A stretch of 49,358 nt of DNA. Origin: Sphingopyxis sp. (lineage in GTDB: Bacteria; Pseudomonadota; Alphaproteobacteria; Sphingomonadales; Sphingomonadaceae). The notes beneath the pieces were generated by a model. The model was not told where the DNA came from, did not search any database, and was given only the letters and a program-made list of their open reading frames with translations. The position numbers and the translations under genes were made by a program. Shown here one piece after another: positions 34,016-42,742 of this stretch. Position 1 is the stretch's first letter. The number at the start of each line of letters is the position of its first letter. The DNA lies in assembly GCF_025869345.1 (NCBI RefSeq), contig NZ_JAOZVW010000064.1:1-49358 (forward strand), written 5' to 3'.

Positions 34016-35179
34016 TCACGCCTCGCGGCCGAGCCAGCGCTTCAGCACCTCGGCGCCGTCCTGGCCGACGGTGAGCGGGGCGGGGCGACGGACGCCGCCG
34101 GGTGTCGCCGACAGCTTGGGGAAGACGCCCTGCATCCGAATTTCGCCCAGTTCCTCGTCAGCGACCGTCACCAGCGCCTCGCGCGCGGCGAAATGCGGGT
34201 CGGCGAGCATATCTTCGGCGTCGTAGACGCGGCCTGCCGGGACGCCCGCCGCGATCATCTTCGCTTCGAGCTCCTCGATCGTCATCGTCTTCGTCCAGTC
34301 GCCGATCAGCGCGTCGAGCTCCTCCTGCCGCGCTCCGCGCGCGCGATGCGTGGCATAGCGTTCGTCCGTGGCGAGTTCGGGGCGCCCCATCGCTTCGGCC
34401 AGCCGCGCGAAGACCCCGTCCTGGTTCGCGCCGATCAGATATTCGCCGTCGCTGCACGGATAGACGTTCGACGGTGCGATGCCGGGCAGCGTCGACCCGG
34501 TGCGGCGCCGCTTCACTCCGCTCGCCGAATAATCGGCGACAGTCGATTCCATGACCTGCAGGACCGCTTCGTAGAGCGCCGAATCGACGATCTGGCCTTC
34601 GCCGGTCTTGCTGCGGTGATGGAGCGCCGCGAGCGCGCCGAGACAACCATAGGTGGCGGCGAGTGTGTCGCCGATCGACACCCCCATGCGCGCGGGCGGC
34701 AGGTCGGGATAGCCGACGATGCCGCGCCAGCCGCCCATCGCCTCGCCGATGCCGCCGAAGCCGGCGCGCTTCGAATAAGGGCCGGTCTGACCATAGCCCG
34801 ACACGCGCACGACGATCAGCCCCGGATTGGCCTTGCGCAGCTCGACGGGATCGAGATTCCATTTTTCGAGCGTGCCGGGGCGGAAATTCTCGATCAATAT
34901 ATCGGCCTTGGCGATCAGTTCGCGCGCGAGCGCCTGGCCTTCTTCCGACCTCAGGTCGACCGCGACCGAATATTTGTTGCGCGCGATGACGCGCCACCAG
35001 CTTGGGCGGTCGCCCTGACCCCAGTGGCGCATCTGGTCGCCGGTCTCGGGCGGTTCGAGCTTGACGATCTCGGCCCCCATGTCGCCGAGCAACTGGCCGC
35101 AGAAGGGGCCGGCAATAAGCTGTCCCATCTCGACCACCTTGATTCCGTCCAGCGCTCCCCCGCCGCTTGCGTTCGTCAT
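34016..35179 (-). CDS. Class III (CaiB/BaiF) acyl-CoA transferase
   Basis: A 387-residue family III CoA-transferase. It has KVVEMGQLIAGPFCGQLLGDMGAE at the N-terminus, the catalytic Asp D171 (VSIGD), ENFRPGTLEKW, and GQIVDSALYEAVL. It would move CoA from a donor such as succinyl-CoA to a carboxylic acid. GAAAGGAACG precedes the ATG. It is divergent from the HMG-CoA-lyase-like gene with operator H between. This pairing suggests formation of a 3-hydroxyacyl-CoA that is then cleaved, as in citramalate or hydroxymethylglutarate breakdown. Confidence 0.9.
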   Translation of the reverse strand: MTNASGGGALDGIKVVEMGQLIAGPFCGQLLGDMGAEIVKLEPPETGDQMRHWGQGDRPSWWRVIARNKYSVAVDLRSEEGQALARELIAKADILIENFRPGTLEKWNLDPVELRKANPGLIVVRVSGYGQTGPYSKRAGFGGIGEAMGGWRGIVGYPDLPPARMGVSIGDTLAATYGCLGALAALHHRSKTGEGQIVDSALYEAVLQVMESTVADYSASGVKRRRTGSTLPGIAPSNVYPCSDGEYLIGANQDGVFARLAEAMGRPELATDERYATHRARGARQEELDALIGDWTKTMTIEELEAKMIAAGVPAGRVYDAEDMLADPHFAAREALVTVADEELGEIRMQGVFPKLSATPGGVRRPAPLTVGQDGAEVLKRWLGREA

Positions 35180-35240
35180 GTCGTTCCTTTCGGGTCGGGG
35201 CCTGATAGAAACAGGCTCAAGCCGCCCATGGCCATTGTAT

Positions 35241-35256
35241 ACTTAGAATGCTATGT
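35241..35256. promoter_or_regulatory. 16-bp palindromic operator, copy H
   Basis: ACTTAG-AATG-CTATGT. The left arm is perfect and the right arm has one mismatch. It lies between the divergent CoA-transferase (62 bp to its start) and lyase genes (45 bp to ATG 35301). Confidence 0.76.
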
Positions 35257-35300
35257 AATTTTCAACCTGCTAAATGACTCGGGAAAAGTTCGGGACCGAT

Positions 35301-36206
35301 ATGGTGAAAAATCGCAGCGTGGAAATGGTCGAGGTCGGGCCGCGCGACGGCCTGCAGAATGAATCGGCGATCGTCTCGACCGCCGACAAGGCCGAACTGA
35401 TCCGCCGCGCCATAGCTTATGGCGCGCGGCGGATCGAGGTGACGAGCTTCGTCAATCCCAAGAAGGTGCCGCAACTGGCCGATGCCGAGTCCCTGGTGGC
35501 GATGCTGCCTGAGCGCGACGACGTCACCTATATCGGGCTCGTGCTCAACCGCCGCGGCGCCGAGCGCGCACTGGCGACGGGGCGAATCGACGAGCTTGGC
35601 GCGGTGTGCGTGACGAGCGATTCGTTCGGCATCCGCAATCAGGGGCAGAGCTCCGACGAATCGCTCGCCGCGGCGATCGAGATCGTCGGTCTGGCGAAGG
35701 CGGCGGGGCGCAGCGGGCAGATCACCGTCGCCACTGCCTTCGGTTGCCCGTTCGAGGGCGAGGTCGCGATCGACCGTGTCGTCGAAATGGCGAAGCGCGC
35801 GGCCGACGCCGACCCGCGCGAGATCGCGCTCGCCGACACGATTGGCGCCGGCACCCCGGCGGAGGTCGCCGAAACGGTGGGGCGCGTGCGCGCGGCGGTC
35901 GGCGCGCTGCCGGTGCGGGTGCATTTTCACAATACGCGCGGCAGCGGGCTCGCCAATGTCTGGGCGGCGGTGAACGAGGGCGCGGCGACGGTCGACGCCT
36001 CGCTCGGCGGCCTCGGCGGCTGTCCCTTCGCGCCGGGCGCGGCGGGCAATGTCGCGACCGAGGACGTCGTCTACCTGCTCGAACGCAGCGGCGTGGCGAC
36101 CGGGCTGGACCTGCCGCGGGCGGTCGAGGCGGCGGGCTGGCTCGGCGGTGTGATGGCGCGCCCGCTGCCCGCGATGGTGAGCCGGGCCCCCGCTTTTCCG
36201 GGCTAA
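35301..36206 (+). CDS. HMG-CoA lyase family (retro-aldol) enzyme
   Basis: A 301-residue TIM-barrel lyase of the HMGL family. It has VEVGPRDGLQNE (R15, D16), the metal His pair HFHNTRG (H208, H210), and the signature GGLGGCPFAPGAAGN with catalytic C241 and N250. It cleaves a 3-hydroxy-3-methylacyl-CoA type substrate to an acyl-CoA and an oxo acid; HMG-CoA and citramalyl-CoA are the obvious candidates. I prefer ATG 35301 to ATG 35274, which lacks a ribosome site and leaves almost no leader after operator H. HNTRG replaces the commoner HDTYG of HMG-CoA lyases. Confidence 0.86.
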   Translation: MVKNRSVEMVEVGPRDGLQNESAIVSTADKAELIRRAIAYGARRIEVTSFVNPKKVPQLADAESLVAMLPERDDVTYIGLVLNRRGAERALATGRIDELGAVCVTSDSFGIRNQGQSSDESLAAAIEIVGLAKAAGRSGQITVATAFGCPFEGEVAIDRVVEMAKRAADADPREIALADTIGAGTPAEVAETVGRVRAAVGALPVRVHFHNTRGSGLANVWAAVNEGAATVDASLGGLGGCPFAPGAAGNVATEDVVYLLERSGVATGLDLPRAVEAAGWLGGVMARPLPAMVSRAPAFPG

Positions 36207-36280
36207 CGGCCCAAGTTTTCCGCGATTTCTGCGGCCACGCGCGACGGGCGCATCGCTGCTCGATGGCCATTAGGAATTTT

Positions 36281-36302
36281 ATTCACACACACGATAGTGA
36301 AT
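36281..36302. promoter_or_regulatory. Inverted repeat upstream of second TonB receptor
   Basis: ATTCAC (36281-36286) and GTGAAT (36297-36302) are separated by 10 bp. A further GTGAAT occurs at 36314. A TTGACT at 36304-36309 could be a -35 hexamer. It bears some likeness to the ACTCAC-AA-GTGAGT site at 42699, which may point to the TetR regulator at 41948; this is tentative. Confidence 0.4.
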
Positions 36303-36378
36303 ATTGACTCCTCCGTGAATGTGACGGATAAACCTCCCAGATCGGTGGCAACGACCGCCGACGGGAGGGAGAGTTTGT

Positions 36379-38682
36379 ATGAAGGCTCAGCTTTTCGCGT
36401 CCGCATCGGCGGCCGCCTTGTTCGCGCTACCCGTTTCGGCGATGGCCCAATCCACTGATGGCGACGCACCCGCCGATACCGGCGTCCGCGCCGACACCCA
36501 CGACAGCAAGGACATCATCGTCACCGCGACGCGCCGCACCGAGCGGCTTCAGGATGTTCCGCTCAGCGTCACCGCCTTTGGTCAGAAGGAACTCGATGAC
36601 CTGGGGATCGTCGGCTATGAGGGGATCGCGCAGAATACCCCCGGCGTGGTCGTCAACCGGCCGACCCAGAATTTCAACAATTTCACCGCGCGCGGCATCA
36701 ACACCAACGGCTATTCGGCCGGGCTGCAAAGCGCGGTCGCCATCTATGTCGACGAGCTGCCGATCTCGGCGAACGGCAATTCGACGATCCTCGACCCCAA
36801 TCTCTATGACGTCGAGCGCGTCGAGTTCCTGCGCGGGCCGCAGGGGACGCTGTTCGGGTCGAACTCGCTCGCGGGCGCGATGCGGATCATCACCAAGAGC
36901 CCTGACCTCGACGAATTCCAAGCGTCGGCGAGCGTCGACCTCGGCCTCACCGGCTCGGATTCGCTACGCCAGCGCTATAATGCGATGATCAACCTGCCGA
37001 TCATGAAGGACGAGATCGGGCTTCGCGTCTCGGGCTATTATCGCAACGAAGACGGCTGGATCGACAATATCGGCACCGGCATCAAGGATTCGAACAGTCT
37101 GGAGGCCTATGGCGGCCGCGCGGCCCTGCTCCTCCAGCCGAGCGACCGGATGAAAGTGAAGCTGCTCGTCTCCTATGAAAACAGCAAGCCCGCGGATTCG
37201 GGCCTGACCAATCCGCTGCTCGGCAAATTCGTCCGCAATTCGGATCGCCCTGACTTGTTCCAGGGCAAGCTCACCAACTACAACCTCACGGTCAATTACG
37301 AGTTCGACTTCGCCGAGCTGATCAGTTCGACGACGCTGTCGAATTACGACGCCTCCTTCTATGTCGATCTGGCCGGCACCTATGCGCAGGCCTTTCCCTT
37401 CGCGCTCGACGCCTATGGCTATGACGACCTGTTCGTGCAGGAGACGCGGCTGGTGTCGCGCCACGATGGCCCCCTGCAATGGGTCGCGGGCTTCTTTTAT
37501 TACGACAAGCGCCGGACGGTCGATTTCGCCTATCGCTCGACGCCCGAATATCTGGCGGCGAACAATATCGTCGGGCTTCCCGACGAATATTATCAGCGCT
37601 TCAACAGCTATACCGATCAGAGCGAGATCGCCGGTTTCGGCGAGCTGACCTTCCGCTTCAGCGACAAATTCTGGATCACCGGCGGGCTGCGCTACGGCAA
37701 TACCGAGGTGCAGAGCTTCACGCGCGGCGGCGGCTACAACAGCAATTATCTGACCGTCGCTTATTGCCGCGCCTTCACCCAGCTTTGCCTCGGTTTCATC
37801 CCGCCGTTCAGCGGCACGACGCCCATCCCCTATGCCGCAGGGCTGAAGGTGTCCGACGACCGCCTGTCGTGGAAGGCCAGCGCGTCGTGGAAGCCGGTCG
37901 ACAGCCTGACCACCTATGCCACCGTCTCGACCGGGTTCCGCACCCCGGTGGTCAACGCGCGCGCCGGTCTGGTCAGCACGATCAACCCCAATGACATCGT
38001 CATCCCCGACGGCGCCAAATCGGACAGCGTGACCAATTACGAGGTGGGACTGAAAGGGCGCTGGTTCGGCGGCGACCTGACCGCCAATCTGGCCGGCTAT
38101 TATATCGACTGGAAGAATATCCAGGTCCAGGCGAACCGCGTGTCGGATTCGATCCAGTTCGCGACCAATATCGGCGCGGCCGAAAGCTATGGTCTGGAAT
38201 TCGAGTTCATGGCGCGGCCGCTCGCGGGGCTCAGCCTCGCGCTCAACGGCTCGTTCAACGAAGCGAAGGTGACCAAGCTGTCGGCGATCGAGGCAGCGAT
38301 CTCGGGCGCCGAAGTGGGCACCCGGCTTGCGTCGCCGCATTTCCAGGGCTCGGCGACGCTGCGCTATGACTTCCCCGTCGGCGATAGCGAGACCGCGTTC
38401 GCGGCGGTCAATGTATCGCACGCGGGGTCGTTCCCGAACCAGTTCCCCAACGTGCCGGGCAATCCCGACGCGGTCAGCCCGACCTATGACTATACCGAGG
38501 CGTGGACCAACGTGAACCTCTATGCGGGCACGAAGCTGGGGGCGCTCAACCTGACCGCCTATGTCGAGAATCTCTTCGACGACAAGTCGATCACCTATGT
38601 CCACCCCGAAGCCTTTCTCGACGGGCGCTATGCCCGGATGCGGCCGCGGACGGTGGGCGTGCGCGCCGACTATCGCTTCTGA
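36379..38682 (+). CDS. TonB-dependent outer-membrane receptor
   Basis: A 767-residue receptor with a signal peptide ending SAMAQ (about residue 24), a TonB box KDIIVTATRR, a plug domain (LRGPQGTLFGSN) and a barrel ending VRADYRF. It is of the same broad type as the receptor at 29417 but only moderately similar. GGGAGGGAGAG gives a strong start. The secreted carboxylesterase follows after 21 nt, which suggests uptake and periplasmic ester cleavage of the same compound. Confidence 0.92.
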   Translation: MKAQLFASASAAALFALPVSAMAQSTDGDAPADTGVRADTHDSKDIIVTATRRTERLQDVPLSVTAFGQKELDDLGIVGYEGIAQNTPGVVVNRPTQNFNNFTARGINTNGYSAGLQSAVAIYVDELPISANGNSTILDPNLYDVERVEFLRGPQGTLFGSNSLAGAMRIITKSPDLDEFQASASVDLGLTGSDSLRQRYNAMINLPIMKDEIGLRVSGYYRNEDGWIDNIGTGIKDSNSLEAYGGRAALLLQPSDRMKVKLLVSYENSKPADSGLTNPLLGKFVRNSDRPDLFQGKLTNYNLTVNYEFDFAELISSTTLSNYDASFYVDLAGTYAQAFPFALDAYGYDDLFVQETRLVSRHDGPLQWVAGFFYYDKRRTVDFAYRSTPEYLAANNIVGLPDEYYQRFNSYTDQSEIAGFGELTFRFSDKFWITGGLRYGNTEVQSFTRGGGYNSNYLTVAYCRAFTQLCLGFIPPFSGTTPIPYAAGLKVSDDRLSWKASASWKPVDSLTTYATVSTGFRTPVVNARAGLVSTINPNDIVIPDGAKSDSVTNYEVGLKGRWFGGDLTANLAGYYIDWKNIQVQANRVSDSIQFATNIGAAESYGLEFEFMARPLAGLSLALNGSFNEAKVTKLSAIEAAISGAEVGTRLASPHFQGSATLRYDFPVGDSETAFAAVNVSHAGSFPNQFPNVPGNPDAVSPTYDYTEAWTNVNLYAGTKLGALNLTAYVENLFDDKSITYVHPEAFLDGRYARMRPRTVGVRADYRF

Positions 38683-38703
38683 CGGATGACGAGGGACCGG
38701 CCG

Positions 38704-40338
38704 ATGATCGCTCGCTTCAGCCCCTTCGCACTTCTGCTCGCGGCCCTGCTTTCCGCGCCGGTCGCGGCCGCCGATCCGGTGGTCGATGCGCCCGATGGAG
38801 CGGTGCGCGGGGTGCAGGAGCGCGATATGCGGGTGTTTCGCGGCATCCCCTATGCCCAGCCGCCCGTCGGCGAGCGCCGCTGGCGCGCGCCGGCGGCGCT
38901 GCCGCGCTGGGACGGCACGCGCGATACGACGAAGTTCGGCGCCGCCTGTATGCAGCCGAAGCCGCGCGGGCCCAGCATCTATGCCTGGGACCTTCCGGCG
39001 ATGAGCGAGGATTGCCTGTCGCTCAACGTCTGGGCGCCGCAGAATGCGAAGGGCGCGCCGGTCTTCGTCTGGATTCACGGCGGCGCCCTGTCGTCGGGGT
39101 CGGGCGCCGACCCGCTCTATGACGGCAGCGCGCTTGCGCGGCGCGGGATGATCGTGGTGACGATCAACTACCGGCTCGGCATGTTCGGCTGGTTCGCGCA
39201 CCCGGCGCTCAGCGCCGAGGCGCCCGATCATGTTTCGGGCAATTACGGCCTGCTCGACCAGGTTGCGGCGCTCGAATGGGTCAAACGCAACATCGCCGCG
39301 TTCGGCGGCGATGCCGGCAATGTGACGATCGCCGGGGAATCGGCGGGCGCGCTCAGCGTCATGTATCTGATGGCGGCGCCCCCGGCGCGCGGTCTGTTCC
39401 ACAAGGCGATCGCCGAAAGCGGCTATATGGTTTCGGCGCCCGCGCTCCGCGAGGCGATCAACGGTATGGTCCCCGCCGAGGCGCAGGGCGTCGACCTCGC
39501 CGCCAGGCTCGGCGTCGCGGACCTTGCCGCGCTGCGCGCGCTGCCCGCGGCGGACATCGCCGAAAAGGCGCGCGCGACCGGCTATTTCCCGTTCCCGAAT
39601 GTCGACGGCAAGGTCGTGCCGCGCCAGCTCGTCGACACGTTCGACAAGGGCGAGCAGGCGCCGGTGCCGATGCTCGCGGGCTTCAACAGCGGCGAAATCC
39701 GCTCGCTCCGCTTCCTCCTGCCCAAGCCGCCTGCCGACGCCGCCGCCTATGAGGCCGCGATCCGCGCCGGCTATGGCGAATTCGCCGACCTGTTCCTCGC
39801 GCGCTACCCGGCGAAGGCGATCGAGCAGAGCATGCTCGCCGCGACCCGCGACGCGATGTACGGCTGGACGTCGGAGCGGCTGGCGTCGGATCAGGCGGCG
39901 CTGGGGCAGGGCGCCTATCTCTATTTCTTCGACCATGGCTATCCGGCGACCGAGGAATGGAATCTCCATGGCTTTCACGCCGCCGAATTGCCCTATGTGT
40001 TCGGCACCGCGACGCGGACGCCGCCGCTGTGGCCGAAGATTCCGGACAATCTCGCCGAGCGGAAGCTGAGCGAGGCGATGGGCGATTATTGGGCCAGCTT
40101 TGCCAGGGCGGGCTGGCCGCGCGCGAAGGGCTGGCCCGACTGGCCGGCCTATGCCGACAATCGCGGTTTCCTGCATATCGCCGACGTGCCGCGCGCCGGG
40201 CATAATCTCCTCCCCGGCACCGCTGCCCTCCACGAAGCGGTGGTCTGCCGCCGCCGCGCCGCCGGCAATATTGCCTGGAACTGGAATGTCGGCGTGATTT
40301 CGCCGCCCTTGCCCCCCAAAGCCGCGGGGTGCCAATGA
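38704..40338 (+). CDS. Secreted type-B carboxylesterase
   Basis: A 544-residue carboxylesterase/lipase of the cholinesterase-like family. It has a signal peptide (residues 1-23, ending PVAAA), YAQPPVGERRW, SEDCLSLNVW, the oxyanion HGGAL and catalytic S213 in GESAG. The acid and His lie in the C-terminal half; HGFHAAELPYVFG contains the likely His. I prefer ATG 38704, preceded by GAGGGA, because it begins directly with the signal peptide; ATG 38686 is in frame. It ends in an ATGA overlap with the acyl-CoA ligase. Confidence 0.9.
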   Translation: MIARFSPFALLLAALLSAPVAAADPVVDAPDGAVRGVQERDMRVFRGIPYAQPPVGERRWRAPAALPRWDGTRDTTKFGAACMQPKPRGPSIYAWDLPAMSEDCLSLNVWAPQNAKGAPVFVWIHGGALSSGSGADPLYDGSALARRGMIVVTINYRLGMFGWFAHPALSAEAPDHVSGNYGLLDQVAALEWVKRNIAAFGGDAGNVTIAGESAGALSVMYLMAAPPARGLFHKAIAESGYMVSAPALREAINGMVPAEAQGVDLAARLGVADLAALRALPAADIAEKARATGYFPFPNVDGKVVPRQLVDTFDKGEQAPVPMLAGFNSGEIRSLRFLLPKPPADAAAYEAAIRAGYGEFADLFLARYPAKAIEQSMLAATRDAMYGWTSERLASDQAALGQGAYLYFFDHGYPATEEWNLHGFHAAELPYVFGTATRTPPLWPKIPDNLAERKLSEAMGDYWASFARAGWPRAKGWPDWPAYADNRGFLHIADVPRAGHNLLPGTAALHEAVVCRRRAAGNIAWNWNVGVISPPLPPKAAGCQ

Positions 40339-41894
40339 TCGACGGATCGATGCAGACCTATGCGTTGACGCTCGACAAATTCCTCTCCCATGCCGCGAAA
40401 TGGCACCCCGGCGCCGAAGTGGTTTCGGCCGGGGCGGAGGGTCGGGTCCGGCGCATCGGCTATGCCGCGCTGCGCGAGCGGGCGCTGCGCGTGTCGGGGG
40501 CGCTCGCGGCCCTCGGGATCGCGAAGGGCGACCGTGTCGCGACGCTTGCCTGGAACACGCAGGGGCATGTCGAGGCCTGGTACGGCATCATGGGCATGGG
40601 GGCGATCTGCCACACGCTCAATCCGCGCCTGACCCCGGCGCAGCTCGGCTCGATGCTCGCCCAGTCCGAGGCGCCGGTGCTGCTCGCCAGCCCCGACCTG
40701 CTGCCGCTGGCACAGGATGCGGTGCGCAATCTGGGCACGGTGCGCCATATCTTGCTGCTCGATACCGCAGAGGGCGAGGGCGCGATCGAGCCGCTGGTCG
40801 CCGCCGCCCCGGCCGATGCCGTATGGGGCGATTTCGACGAGACCAGCCCGTCGGGGCTCTGCTTCACCTCGGGCAGCACCGGCGCGCCGAAGGGCGTCAC
40901 CTATACCCATCGCGGCTGCTTCCTCCACACGATGCGCCAGCTTCAGGCCGATGTGCTCGGCATCACGGCGCGCGACGCGGTGATGCCGGTCGTCCCGATG
41001 TTCCACGCCAATGCGTGGGGCATTCCCTTCACCGCCCCGGCGGTCGGCGCGAAGCTGGTGCTGCCGGGCCGCCACAGCGACGGCGCGCATCTGGCGCGGC
41101 TGATCCGGGCCGAGGGCGTGACCGCCGCCGTCGGTGTGCCGACCGTCTGGCTGGGGCTCGTCGAACATCTGGAGGCCGAGGGGGGCGAGGTGCCGACGCT
41201 CGAACGCATCCTCGTCGGCGGATCGTCGATGCCGCCCGCGCTGATGGACCGGATCGAGCGATGCCTGGGGGTGGAGGTGCAGACGAGCTGGGGAATGACC
41301 GAGCTGTCGCCGCTCGGCACCGCCGCATTGCCGGGCGACCCCGCGCGGCGGCCGTCGCTTTCGGGCCGTCCGGCGATGGGCATCGACCTGCTCCTCACCG
41401 ACGCCGAAGGCCGCGCGCTTCCCGAACAGCGCGGCGCCGAGGGGCATTTGCGCGTGCGCGGCGGGTCGGTCGTCGAACGCTATTTCGGGCAAGCGGAGCC
41501 TGCGACCGACGCCGACGGCTGGTTCGACACCGGCGACCTGGCGCGGATCGATGGGGCGGGCAATCTCGTCATCACCGGCCGCGCCAAGGATCTGATCAAA
41601 TCGGGCGGCGAATGGATCAATCCCGCCGAGATCGAGGCGCTGGTCGGCGCGTTGCCGCAGGTGTCGCTTGCCGCGGTGATCGGGCGGTCCGACCCCAAAT
41701 GGGGCGAGCGCCCGATCCTGCTCGTCGAAACCAGCGAGCCCGCAGTCAGCGACGCCGAACTGCTCGCGCCGCTCGCCGGGCGGGTCGCCTCATGGTGGAT
41801 TCCCGACGCGGTCGTGCGGCTCGACGCGATGCCGCTCGCGCCGACGGGCAAGATCGACAAAATGCAATTGCGGGCGGAATATGGACAGGTGTAG
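40335..41894 (+). CDS. Acyl-CoA synthetase (AMP-forming), AlkK-like
   Basis: A 519-residue ANL ligase with FTSGSTGAPKG from F177, WGMTELSPLGT, FDTGDLA and catalytic K506 (TGKIDKM). It is closely related in layout to the ligase at 14738 (shared PTVW, LPG-R-DG and NPRL blocks), so the two are probably paralogues. It is coupled to the esterase by an ATGA overlap, suggesting that the acid released by ester hydrolysis is activated here. Confidence 0.9.
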   Translation: MIDGSMQTYALTLDKFLSHAAKWHPGAEVVSAGAEGRVRRIGYAALRERALRVSGALAALGIAKGDRVATLAWNTQGHVEAWYGIMGMGAICHTLNPRLTPAQLGSMLAQSEAPVLLASPDLLPLAQDAVRNLGTVRHILLLDTAEGEGAIEPLVAAAPADAVWGDFDETSPSGLCFTSGSTGAPKGVTYTHRGCFLHTMRQLQADVLGITARDAVMPVVPMFHANAWGIPFTAPAVGAKLVLPGRHSDGAHLARLIRAEGVTAAVGVPTVWLGLVEHLEAEGGEVPTLERILVGGSSMPPALMDRIERCLGVEVQTSWGMTELSPLGTAALPGDPARRPSLSGRPAMGIDLLLTDAEGRALPEQRGAEGHLRVRGGSVVERYFGQAEPATDADGWFDTGDLARIDGAGNLVITGRAKDLIKSGGEWINPAEIEALVGALPQVSLAAVIGRSDPKWGERPILLVETSEPAVSDAELLAPLAGRVASWWIPDAVVRLDAMPLAPTGKIDKMQLRAEYGQV

Positions 41895-41947
41895 GCGCTT
41901 TAAGGTTAAGATTGCGGCCGCCTGAGAAGGTGCGGAAGGAAGAGAAT

Positions 41948-42643
41948 TTGGCGTCGAATGCAAAGAGCGCGGTGAAACGGCCATCGAAGGCGGAACAGCG
42001 CGCCGAAATGATGGAGCAGATTCTCGACACCGCCGAACTCCTGTTTTCGAAGCACGGCTTTCACGGCGTGACGCTGAAGGACGTCGCCAAGCAGGTCGGC
42101 GTCCACCACACGCTGCTCAACTATTATTTCGACGACAAGCGGACGCTGTTCGACGCGGTGTTCGCGCGGCGCGCGGTGGTGACGATCGACAAGCGGATGC
42201 AGGCGCTCGACGATTATGACCGCGCGGCCGGCGGCAAGCCGACCGTCGAGGGCGCGCTCCACGCCTTCCTCGATACCGACCTCGACCTTTACATCCAAGG
42301 CGGCGAGGGCTGGAAGAATTACGGCGCCTTCGGCGCGCAGGCGTCGAATAGCCCCGAGGGCGCCGAGTTCATGGACAAATATTTCGACCCGGTGGTGCTG
42401 CGCCTGATCGACATATTGAAAAAGGCGCTGCCCGAATCCGACGCGGAGGATATTTTCTGGGGCTATCATTTTGTCACCGGCGCGCTGATGCTGACGCTCG
42501 CGCGGACGGGGCGCATCGACAAATTGTCGCAGGGGCTGTGCCATTCGGACGATTATGAGGCGGTGAAGCAGCGCATGGCGCGCTTCATGGCGGCGGGCTT
42601 CCGCGAGATCTGCGAACAGAGGAAGGACGCCAGGGCCGGCTGA
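41948..42643 (+). CDS. TetR-family transcriptional regulator
   Basis: A 231-residue TetR protein with helix-turn-helix VTLKDVAKQVGVHHTLLNYYF and a helical ligand domain. I start it at TTG 41948, seven bases after GGAAGGA; GTG 41930 and ATG 42008 are in-frame alternatives. It follows the acyl-CoA ligase by 53 nt and precedes an SDR gene whose promoter holds a perfect palindrome (42699-42712), a plausible target. Its ligand is unknown. Confidence 0.86.
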   Translation: MASNAKSAVKRPSKAEQRAEMMEQILDTAELLFSKHGFHGVTLKDVAKQVGVHHTLLNYYFDDKRTLFDAVFARRAVVTIDKRMQALDDYDRAAGGKPTVEGALHAFLDTDLDLYIQGGEGWKNYGAFGAQASNSPEGAEFMDKYFDPVVLRLIDILKKALPESDAEDIFWGYHFVTGALMLTLARTGRIDKLSQGLCHSDDYEAVKQRMARFMAAGFREICEQRKDARAG

Positions 42644-42698
42644 CCGCGGACGCAGGCCGCCGGACCTGCGGGGGGACGGCGCTTTCGGGTTTTTGTTC

Positions 42699-42712
42699 AC
42701 TCACAAGTGAGT
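42699..42712. promoter_or_regulatory. ACTCAC palindrome, possible TetR operator
   Basis: ACTCAC-AA-GTGAGT, perfect 6-bp arms, lying 30 bp before the ATG of the SDR gene at 42743 and 55 bp after the TetR stop. It overlaps an apparent upstream in-frame GTG, which argues against that codon being the SDR start. Confidence 0.6.
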
Positions 42713-42742
42713 TACTATCATATGCGACGAGGAAGGAACGCT

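Noticed and set aside
36964..40335. Very long minus-strand open frame (1123 codons) opposite the TonB receptor and esterase genes
   Set aside because: It is an artefact of high GC content with codon-position bias. Its product is Arg/Gly/Asp-rich low-complexity sequence with no recognisable motif, while the plus strand has two clear protein families.
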